From NCBI GenBank assembly GCA_020853255.1, contig JADYZI010000435.1, positions 1 to 18,868 of the forward strand: a stretch of 18,868 bases of DNA, read 5' to 3'. The DNA is from Acidobacteriota bacterium (GTDB lineage: Bacteria; Acidobacteriota; Blastocatellia; Pyrinomonadales; Pyrinomonadaceae). A model generated the notes under the pieces. That model saw nothing but the letters and a program-made list of their open reading frames with translations, did not search any database and had not been told where the DNA came from. Below, piece by piece: positions 7,379-13,454 of this stretch. The translations under genes and the position numbers were made by a program. Numbering within the stretch: the stretch's first letter is position 1; every line of letters begins with the position of its first letter.

Positions 7379-8065
7379 TTAAATAAATCCGTGTGTTCGC
7401 ATAAACGGCACGCAGTGCTGCCACACCTGCATCGAGACCGACGCGTCCTGGGCAAAGGTTATGTTGGTTCCGCCGTCCATGCCGCCTTCGTCAATTAGAT
7501 CGGTGAGCCGCTGCCCCGGACCGGGCGTCCACGGGCAGCCGCCCATGCCCCCGTGGGTGCACATGAACGAATAAGCGGTCGGAAACACCGTCGGAGCCCG
7601 ATACCGCATTCCGTCGTTACCAAAGCTTTCTCTTGAACCTGATCGAGGGTCGCGGATCACGTGGTAAACATAGCCAACGTTGTTCGGGATCTCCTCGGCG
7701 TCGATCGCAAGATGCCTGTCGACACAGTCAAAAAGCAGCAGCGCCCGAACATCTATTCGCTCGCGCTGAAGCCGGGCGGCCATTGAAACTACGCCGGCCG
7801 CTCCGCGGCTGTAGCCGGTGAGCACGATCGGTTCCATTACACGAGCGGCGCGCCGGGCGCGGATAAAGCGCAGGCCGCCCTCGATCGCCTCGGGCAAGCC
7901 GCCGCCCAGTGCTACGGGGCCGCGAAAATAGGCCTTATTGGGGCCGCCATTTCGGGCGATGCGTGTAACAAAACTGTTTGCAAAAGCAATGTCATACTCG
8001 CGGTCACGTCCCGACCCAGGCAGGAAGGCGCTTCCAGTTCCATCGATTCCAACTACTATTGCCAT
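7379..8065 (-). CDS. Orphan alpha/beta-hydrolase-like protein (DUF2235-like)
   Basis: This 228-residue protein starts VVGIDGTGSAF, the 'DGTGN'-type opening of DUF2235/Tle1-like hydrolases, and carries a serine nucleophile elbow, VLTGYSRGAAGV (Ser86). LLFDCVDRH (Asp113) and CTHGGMGG (His171) are candidates for the other members of a Ser-Asp-His triad. It has no signal peptide or membrane span, so it is probably cytoplasmic unless exported by a contact system. The family includes phospholipase effectors of type VI secretion, but no VgrG, PAAR, Hcp or immunity-like gene is nearby, so an effector role is not supported. The substrate is unknown. It is isolated between gene-poor stretches and no good ribosome binding site is seen before its ATG. 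Confidence 0.72.
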   Translation of the reverse strand: MAIVVGIDGTGSAFLPGSGRDREYDIAFANSFVTRIARNGGPNKAYFRGPVALGGGLPEAIEGGLRFIRARRAARVMEPIVLTGYSRGAAGVVSMAARLQRERIDVRALLLFDCVDRHLAIDAEEIPNNVGYVYHVIRDPRSGSRESFGNDGMRYRAPTVFPTAYSFMCTHGGMGGCPWTPGPGQRLTDLIDEGGMDGGTNITFAQDASVSMQVWQHCVPFMRTHGFI

Positions 8066-8297
8066 AATTTTTCTATAGATTGTGGTTCCTATAAGTTGTG
8101 GGCGTAATGATGATACCCCAAGTCGTATTTTTCAATCAACTGATTTGTTGAGAAGATAGTGTCCCAATTGCCTGATGCTCAACTCAAATTGTTTCCGGGC
8201 AAATCTTTGCGGCTTTGCGGCAGGCAAGAGACCCAAGGCCAAAGGCGCGGATCTATGCGGCGATGGGTCAATGAAAAGCCGCAACCATCGAAAGTTC
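8066..8297. other. Intergenic stretch between divergent genes, no gene recognised
   Basis: This stretch separates the hydrolase gene (minus) from the sigma factor gene (plus). An open frame from GTG 8159 to 8431 crosses it, but its protein is not recognisable and it runs through the predicted sigma promoter and 22 bases into the sigma gene in another frame. I see no repeat or RNA family here. Confidence 0.4.
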
Positions 8298-8324
8298 AAC
8301 TTTTTAAGGCTCGCGGACGTCTAA
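8298..8324 (+). promoter_or_regulatory. Candidate sigma-E-like (ECF) autoregulatory promoter
   Basis: AACTT (8298-8302, preceded by TTC), 16 bases, then GTCTAA (8319-8324) matches the E. coli sigma-E consensus GGAACTT-N15/16-GTCTAA at all but the first two -35 positions. Transcription would begin near 8331, giving a leader of about 78 bases before the sigma gene at 8409. Self-activation is the rule for ECF sigma factors of the RpoE type, so the position is meaningful. Confidence 0.55.
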
Positions 8325-8408
8325 TTAGCGTAGGATCGATATGGTCTTACACGATCGAAGAAGATAGAAGGTCTTTGTGGGAGTATCTTAAAGCGGCAAC
8401 GCATCCGA

Positions 8409-8987
8409 ATGTTTCTGGAATTGACGGATGAACAGTTGGTCGAGCTTGCGGTTTCGACAGAACCGGAGGCATTCGGCGAGATCGTGAAACGGTGGGAGCG
8501 AAAGATCTTCGCCCTCTGCTTTGGTATGCTCGGGCGCGAGGACGAAGCAAAGGACGCCGCTCAGGAGGCATTTATCGCGGCTTATCGCAATCTGTCAAAG
8601 TTTCGCGGCGAGGCAAAGGTCTCGTCGTGGCTGCATCGGATAGCGGTCAACCAGTGCCTGACGTCGAAAAGACGGGCAAAAACCAGATCGGAGGATCTCA
8701 TCGATGAAGAGAAGAACGAGGAAGAACGTTACTTCGTCGCTCCCGAGCGGTTATCGCCCTCTAATTCGACCGAGTCGAAAGAGAAGCACACGCTTGTCCG
8801 CCAAGCGGTCATTTCGTTGCCGGCCGATCTGCGGCAGGTTGTTGTGATGAAAGAATTTGAGGAGATGACGTTTCAAGAGATATCCGAAACGCTTGAGGTA
8901 CCGCTGAGCACTGTAAAAAGCAGGCTCTACACCGGCCTCAAACAGTTGAGAATGAAGCTCGAACGCGTTGAGCTTGAGATCGCGTGA
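8409..8987 (+). CDS. RNA polymerase ECF sigma factor, RpoE-like
   Basis: This 192-residue ECF sigma-70 protein directs RNA polymerase to stress promoters. Region 2 spans about residues 20-90, with the core-binding/-10 signature EDEAKDAAQEAFIAAYRNL and WLHRIAVNQCL. Region 4 spans about 134-185 (LPADLRQVVVMKEFEEMTFQEIS, then VPLSTVKSRLYTGLKQLR), a helix-turn-helix that reads the -35 element. The acidic, Ser-rich linker between them (92-128) is usual. There is no region 1 or 3, as expected for ECF. The reading frame is open only from 8334 and the first Met is at 8409, so this start is well supported. The stop overlaps a GTG of the anti-sigma gene, showing co-transcription with its own regulator. 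Confidence 0.92.
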   Translation: MFLELTDEQLVELAVSTEPEAFGEIVKRWERKIFALCFGMLGREDEAKDAAQEAFIAAYRNLSKFRGEAKVSSWLHRIAVNQCLTSKRRAKTRSEDLIDEEKNEEERYFVAPERLSPSNSTESKEKHTLVRQAVISLPADLRQVVVMKEFEEMTFQEISETLEVPLSTVKSRLYTGLKQLRMKLERVELEIA

Positions 8988-9709
8988 CAGGAATTATGAA
9001 CAAGAACAGCGAAAGACTTTCCCCGTCCTGTTCTTCATCCGAAGAGCTGGTCGCCTATCTTTATGATGAGATGGGAGCGGATCAACAGTCTGTATTCGAA
9101 ACCCATCTCGCGGGCTGCGATCTGTGTACCGCTGAATTCGCGCGTCTCTCATTGTCCCGGCTGGAGGTCTATGAATGGCGGCGCGACGATTTTGCGCCGC
9201 TCGCGGTCCCGCATTTTGCTATTCCGTACGAACCGGCAAAGACGAGTTGGGCCGAGGCGTTCCGTACATTTTTTGCGGCCCCGTCGCGATGGGTGACGGC
9301 GGCGGGAGCGTTTGCGATCTTGACGATCGCCGCTGGCGTCTGGTTCTTTATGCCCAGTTCGCCGGAGATCGCTCAAAGCGGAAAACCTGAGGCGTCACCG
9401 GCACAAACGGCCGTCCGTGGCGCTGACTCCCGGCCGATCGTTCCGGTTGAACCGAAGCCTGTCGAACAGGTTACGGCCCCAAAACGGGAAAGCCCGGCGG
9501 TAGAGCCGCGTGAGCCGGTAAAGATAGCCGCCCGTGAGCCCGTGAGGCAAACTGTTCCAAAGCCGGCAAAAACCGAACGCCCGGGCGTTCGGACCGAGCA
9601 GGCAGCACGGCCGGCGCGGGCTCCGCGGTTGAATGATTTTGAGGATGACGAAGACACGACACTTCGCCTGGGTGACCTTTTGGCCGAGGTAGATACGACA
9701 GATCGATGA
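8984..9709 (+). CDS. Transmembrane anti-sigma factor with zinc finger
   Basis: This protein probably holds the preceding sigma factor inactive at the inner membrane. The cytoplasmic N-terminal domain has a zinc-finger (zf-HC2/ZAS) motif THLAGCDLC, with His41, Cys45 and Cys48 (GTG numbering). One transmembrane helix follows at about 103-123 (WVTAAGAFAILTIAAGVWFFM). The rest is a Pro/Ala/Lys-rich, probably unstructured periplasmic region (125-215) with a final acidic patch (NDFEDDEDTTLRLGDLL). GTG 8984 overlaps the sigma stop by four bases (GTGA). ATG 8996, four codons later, has AGGA at a suitable distance and may be the real start. Release of the sigma factor could involve regulated proteolysis of the periplasmic part, but no protease of that pathway is adjacent. 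Confidence 0.88.
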   Translation: MTGIMNKNSERLSPSCSSSEELVAYLYDEMGADQQSVFETHLAGCDLCTAEFARLSLSRLEVYEWRRDDFAPLAVPHFAIPYEPAKTSWAEAFRTFFAAPSRWVTAAGAFAILTIAAGVWFFMPSSPEIAQSGKPEASPAQTAVRGADSRPIVPVEPKPVEQVTAPKRESPAVEPREPVKIAAREPVRQTVPKPAKTERPGVRTEQAARPARAPRLNDFEDDEDTTLRLGDLLAEVDTTDR

Positions 9710-9716
9710 GGCCCCG

Positions 9717-10256
9717 ATGATGAGAAAGCTAAAAACCCCCAATCTTTACGTTTTGTTCTGCACAATGTTTTGTCTGTGCTTTGCGGCGTACGGCCAGGAG
9801 CCGACACCTGAAGATGTACGTCAGGGCCAGGCATTCGCCCCGGCGCCGGATAACCGCGCAGGGCTTGTCCGGGAACTTGGGCTTTCTCCTGAACAGGTCC
9901 GAGCGGTCGTCAAGCTCAATCGCGAACGAAAGCCGGTCGAAGATGCGGCCCGAAAACGCTTTAGAGATGCTCAGCGTGACCTGAACCTTGCGATATACGG
10001 CGACTACGTTGTTGATTCTGACGTTTACGCAAAACTCGCCGAATTTCAATCGGCCCAGGCCGAACTTGCCCGGATAAAGTTTGCCAACGAACTTGCCGTC
10101 CGCAAGCTGCTGACCCCGCAGCAGCTTGTTCGCTTCCGCGAGCTTCGCAGGCGTTTTGCCGAAGAACGCAAGGCACTTGATCAAAAGCCGAATAAACCAG
10201 CCAACCGGGCGCTTCAGCGCCTGCGGCGTCGGAACCCTCCAATAAATCGATTCTGA
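9717..10256 (+). CDS. Spy/CpxP-like periplasmic protein (LTxxQ family)
   Basis: This 179-residue protein has a signal peptide (basic MMRKLK, hydrophobic YVLFCTMFCLCFAAYG, cleavage near residue 26). The mature part is highly charged and almost all helical. LSPEQ (56-60) and LTPQQ (132-136) are copies of the LTxxQ-type motif seen in Spy, CpxP and ZraP. These are periplasmic chaperones or sensor modulators that protect proteins in the envelope. Its position 7 bases after the anti-sigma gene suggests that the sigma factor controls an envelope-stress protector, or that this protein feeds back on the sensor. The basic C-terminal tail (LQRLRRRNPPINRF) is disordered-looking. The start could be either of two adjacent Met codons. 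Assignment to the family is by motif and architecture only. Confidence 0.78.
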   Translation: MMRKLKTPNLYVLFCTMFCLCFAAYGQEPTPEDVRQGQAFAPAPDNRAGLVRELGLSPEQVRAVVKLNRERKPVEDAARKRFRDAQRDLNLAIYGDYVVDSDVYAKLAEFQSAQAELARIKFANELAVRKLLTPQQLVRFRELRRRFAEERKALDQKPNKPANRALQRLRRRNPPINRF

Positions 10257-10271
10257 AATAGGGCCAATTTG

Positions 10272-10338
10272 AACGCGGATCGGGCGGATCAAGCGGATTT
10301 TTACGGATCTATCCATCTTGATCCGCCTTATCCGCGTT
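10272..10338. repeat. Palindromic repeat, 'GCGGATCAAG' family, after the Spy-like gene
   Basis: Two 22-base arms, 10272-10293 and 10317-10338, are inverted copies of each other with two mismatches. Each contains GGCGGATCAAG next to an AACGCGGAT segment. The 23-base loop contains CGGATTTTTACGGATC, itself a related half-repeat. It starts 16 bases past the end of the Spy-like gene and could act as its terminator. Confidence 0.8.
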
Positions 10339-10486
10339 TAAAAATGCCTTGATTCCCCAGAGTTTAAGTCTTTTCAGATACTCTCGTTCACTGAAGCTGT
10401 AAAGATACCTCTCCTCCATCTCGTGCTCCGCTAAACCTATTTTCAATATTCGCGTAGAATATATATATCTTTCGCGGGATCTGATC

Positions 10487-11830
10487 ATGAGAAAAATCAT
10501 TCTTTTGTTTATGGTTGCGATGCTGGCATCAACGGCTGTCGTCGCTCAGTTGAATGTGCCGCCCATCAATATAAAGGAGCGGACGCTAGCAAACGGCCTG
10601 CGGGTCGTTTCGGTCGAGGATAATTCCAATCCGACGGTGTCCATCCATGTTTGGTATGACGTCGGCGGCAAGAACGACCCGCCGGGCCGCTCCGGTTTTG
10701 CGCATATGTTCGAGCATATGATGTTCAAGGCGACGAAGAACATGCCGAACGAAAAAATGGACCGGTTGACAGAGGACGTTGGCGGATTCAACAACGCTTC
10801 GACTTGGCCTGATTTCACGAATTACTATGAGGTCGTGCCGTCGAATTATCTTGAACCCCTGCTCTGGGCCGAATCTGACCGGATGGTCAACCTGAACGTC
10901 GATGAAAAGAATTTCGCCTCCGAACGCGAAGTGGTCAAGGAAGAATACCGGCAGGGTGTGCTTGCGCCGCCATATGGCAAACTATATTGGCTGCTTGACG
11001 ACCTGACGTTTCAGAAGCATCCGTACAAACGCGGTGTGATCGGGAACCTTGACGAGTTAAGTGCCGCGACGCGAGCGGATGCCGAGGCGTTCTACAAAAC
11101 CTATTACCGCCCGGACAATGCGGTGCTGATCGTGGTCGGCGATTTCGATCAGAAGCAGCTCGACGCCTGGGTCGATAAATATTTCGGCCGCATCCCGAAA
11201 CCGACGGGCAAGATACCGAGGGTAACCCTTACCGAACCTGAGTGGACAACTGAACGCCGCTTTAACGAGACGGGCCCGCGCGTACCTTTCCCGGCGACAG
11301 CCGTTGTCTATCGGGCCCCGCGTTCGAACAGCGCGGATATTCCGGCGTTGCGGATCGCCGCCGCGATCTTGTCCGGCGGTGAAAGTTCGCGGCTGTATCA
11401 ATCGCTTGTTCGCGACCAGCAGATCGCCCAGGAGGCCGATCTCGATCTGGAACTGAACACCGAAGGCGGCAGGATGTCGTTCATCGGGATCGGATCGGAA
11501 AAGGGAACATCGGAAAATCTCGAAAAGGCGTGGCTTGCGGAATTGAAGAAAATACAAGAAGGCGGCGTTACGGCCAAAGAACTGGAAAAGGCCAAGAACG
11601 GCCTGATCGCGGATGCTATCAGAGGCCGCGAAACAAATGATGGAAAAGCTATTCTGATCGAACGCGCGGTCGCCTATCAGGGTGACCCGAAAGCGGTGAA
11701 CTCCGTCGTCAGCCGGCTTCAGGCGGTCACGGCAAACGATGTAAAGCGTGTGATGAATCAATATTTCAAGAACAACAACCGCGTGGTCATCTACTATAAC
11801 CAGGCAAAACCGGCGGAGGGAGCGCAATGA
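10487..11830 (+). CDS. M16 family zinc metallopeptidase, catalytic subunit
   Basis: This 447-residue secreted peptidase has a signal peptide (MRKIILLFMVAMLASTAVVAQ, cleavage near residue 20). It carries the inverted zinc motif HMFEH (His73, Glu76, His77) in GRSGFAHMFEHMMFKATK. The distal zinc ligand is Glu152 or Glu153 in EREVVKEEYRQG, at the 75-76 residue distance typical of M16. The C-terminal half is the second, non-catalytic M16 fold (LSGGESSRLYQSLVRDQQIA). Length is that of a single M16B subunit, half the size of pitrilysin, so a partner is needed. The next gene, overlapping by ATGA, supplies an M16 chain without the motif. Together they should form a periplasmic peptide-degrading heterodimer. 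An AT-rich segment (TAGAATATATATAT) lies just upstream, but no clear -35 is seen. Confidence 0.93.
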   Translation: MRKIILLFMVAMLASTAVVAQLNVPPINIKERTLANGLRVVSVEDNSNPTVSIHVWYDVGGKNDPPGRSGFAHMFEHMMFKATKNMPNEKMDRLTEDVGGFNNASTWPDFTNYYEVVPSNYLEPLLWAESDRMVNLNVDEKNFASEREVVKEEYRQGVLAPPYGKLYWLLDDLTFQKHPYKRGVIGNLDELSAATRADAEAFYKTYYRPDNAVLIVVGDFDQKQLDAWVDKYFGRIPKPTGKIPRVTLTEPEWTTERRFNETGPRVPFPATAVVYRAPRSNSADIPALRIAAAILSGGESSRLYQSLVRDQQIAQEADLDLELNTEGGRMSFIGIGSEKGTSENLEKAWLAELKKIQEGGVTAKELEKAKNGLIADAIRGRETNDGKAILIERAVAYQGDPKAVNSVVSRLQAVTANDVKRVMNQYFKNNNRVVIYYNQAKPAEGAQ

Positions 11831-13356
11831 GACAAACGATGTTTACCACAGAGACACAGAGTCACGGAGGAATTTTCAGAAAGCGATCTCTGAACACTGC
11901 TCTTTTGTTTTCTTTAATATCTCTGTGTCTCTGTGTCTCTGTGGTTAAAATCCACGCTCAGGAAACGGTTCCCGCTCCGGGTGCGGAACGGTCGGTGGCC
12001 GTACCGTCGGTCAAGGAAGTAAAGCTCAAGAACGGCTTGACGGTCGCGGTCATTGAGAAAAAGGGAATTCCGCTCGTAACGGTCGAACTTCTTGTAAAGA
12101 ACGGTGCAAGTGTCGAAGACCCGAAAAAGGCTGGCCTGGCCAACCTTACCGCCGACCTGCTGACAAAAGGGACCAAAACCCGTTCGGCAACGCAGATCGC
12201 GGAAGATATGGAGTTTCTCGGTGCTTCGATCTTCTCTTCGGCTGGATGGCAGAGCTCGACGCTTGGCGTTTCAGTGACCTCGGATAAGTTCGACAAGGCG
12301 ATGGACATTTTCGCGGATGTCGCGCTGAACCCTTCATTTGCTGAGGATGAGCTTAAACTCGCAAAGTCGCAGGCCCTGGATGAACTGACGTACAACCTGA
12401 CCCAGCCTGGATTTCTTGGTAATTACGTAGCGGCCAAGTTCAGTTTCGGCGAACATCCGGCGGGCGGCACGCCGAACAGCATCGAAGCGATCTCGCGGAC
12501 GGACGTTGCGGGATTCTACCAAAAGAACTATCTTCCGGCGGAGGCTGTCCTGATCTTTGTCGGCGATATTTCCAGTCAAAAGGCGATAGCGACCGCGGAA
12601 AAGTATTTTGGCAATTGGCAAGGGGAAATGAGCGGTTCGGGTTCAACAAAAGGTATGACGGCATCGACCGGGACGGACAAAGAAGTTGTTGCCCGGTTTC
12701 TCGTCGTTGATATGCCAAAGTCAGGACAGGCGTCGGTCAGTTATCTGAAACCGATACGCGGAATCGGCCGTGCCTCAAAGGAATTCTATCCGGCATCCGT
12801 TCTCAACTCGGTGCTTGGCGGAGGCTATTCGTCACGGCTGAATCAAGAGATCCGCATAAAACGCGGCCTCAGCTACGGCGCGGGAAGCGGCTTTGGCTGG
12901 CGTGCGGGCAGGGCAAATTTCAGTACGCGAACACAAACTAAGAACGAATCGGCAGCCCAGGTTGCTGAGCTTGTCATCGCCGAGATCAAGCGGCTCGCGG
13001 ATACGACCGCGGAGGACGATGAGTTGATCCCAAGAAAATCGAGCCTGACCGGCGGCTTTGGAAGGACGCTGGAGACAACCCAGGGACTCGCCGGCGCCTT
13101 GGCCGACCTGTACACGTTTGGAATTCCGCCGTCAGAGCTGAATAAGTACACGGCCGGCGTTAATGCGGTCAAGGCGGCCGATGTCCGATCGTTCGCGGCC
13201 GCGGACCTTTTTGGCGGCGATATGATCATTGTCGGTGACTACAGCGTTTTCAAAGACGATCTTGCCAAGCGTTTTCCAAATGCGCAGATCAATGTCGTCA
13301 AGGCTGACGAACTTGATCTTGACAGCGAATCGCTTCGGAAAGGTGATCTTAAGTAG
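11827..13356 (+). CDS. M16 family non-catalytic partner subunit with repeat-derived N-terminus
   Basis: This 509-residue M16 protein lacks the zinc site. Where the first subunit has HMFEH, this one has NLTAD (residues 106-110 in GLANLTADLLTKGT). It keeps the substrate-binding Arg/Tyr region (LGGGYSSRLNQEIRIKRGLSYGAGSGF), as expected for a partner chain in a two-gene M16B enzyme. The start ATG overlaps the previous stop (ATGA). Residues about 6-41 are encoded by an inverted repeat (11842-11949). The right arm of the repeat gives LLFSLISLCLCVSVVK, which forms the hydrophobic core of a plausible signal peptide: basic RKRS before it and IHAQ cleavage site near residue 45. No later Met gives another signal sequence. 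A strong hairpin follows the stop. Confidence 0.92.
   Translation: MRQTMFTTETQSHGGIFRKRSLNTALLFSLISLCLCVSVVKIHAQETVPAPGAERSVAVPSVKEVKLKNGLTVAVIEKKGIPLVTVELLVKNGASVEDPKKAGLANLTADLLTKGTKTRSATQIAEDMEFLGASIFSSAGWQSSTLGVSVTSDKFDKAMDIFADVALNPSFAEDELKLAKSQALDELTYNLTQPGFLGNYVAAKFSFGEHPAGGTPNSIEAISRTDVAGFYQKNYLPAEAVLIFVGDISSQKAIATAEKYFGNWQGEMSGSGSTKGMTASTGTDKEVVARFLVVDMPKSGQASVSYLKPIRGIGRASKEFYPASVLNSVLGGGYSSRLNQEIRIKRGLSYGAGSGFGWRAGRANFSTRTQTKNESAAQVAELVIAEIKRLADTTAEDDELIPRKSSLTGGFGRTLETTQGLAGALADLYTFGIPPSELNKYTAGVNAVKAADVRSFAAADLFGGDMIIVGDYSVFKDDLAKRFPNAQINVVKADELDLDSESLRKGDLK
11842..11949. repeat. Dispersed palindromic repeat, 'CCACAGAGACACAGAG' family, inside a gene
   Basis: The left arm (TTTACCACAGAGACACAGAG, from 11842) and the right arm (11920-11949, reverse complement reading TTTAACCACAGAGACACAGA) flank about 50 bases. 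The same family appears at 17011-17131 between genes. Here it lies in frame within the first 41 codons of the second M16 gene. Confidence 0.88.
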
Positions 13357-13374
13357 CAGGCGTTTGCCCGGTTG

Positions 13375-13407
13375 AAGGAGGCCGTGAGCAACGGCCTGGC
13401 CTCCTTT
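13375..13407 (+). terminator. Strong hairpin ending the M16 gene pair
   Basis: AAGGAGGCC (13375-13383) and GGCCTCCTT (13398-13406) form a perfect 9-pair stem with a 14-base loop. The loop can itself extend pairing through GGCCGT and ACGGCC. Only a short T run follows (TTTCCC). It begins 18 bases after the M16 stop and separates the pair from the decarboxylase gene. Confidence 0.72.
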
Positions 13408-13454
13408 CCCATCGATCCTTTGCTTCCGTTTATACGGCCGACCGCCGGCCGCCT

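Noticed and set aside
7182..7424. An 80-codon minus-strand frame over the repeat at 7243-7329
   Set aside because: It is mostly translated repeat and overlaps the end of the hydrolase gene. No coding features.
8159..8431. A 90-codon open frame from GTG on the plus strand before the sigma gene
   Set aside because: The product has no recognisable features, starts at GTG without a ribosome binding site, crosses the predicted sigma promoter and overlaps the sigma gene in another frame.
10309..10500. A 63-codon minus-strand frame containing ERYLYSFSEREYLKRLKLWGIKA
   Set aside because: Its end is encoded by the palindromic repeat at 10317-10338, and its start overlaps the signal peptide of the first M16 gene. 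A remnant of a gene is possible but I cannot support it.
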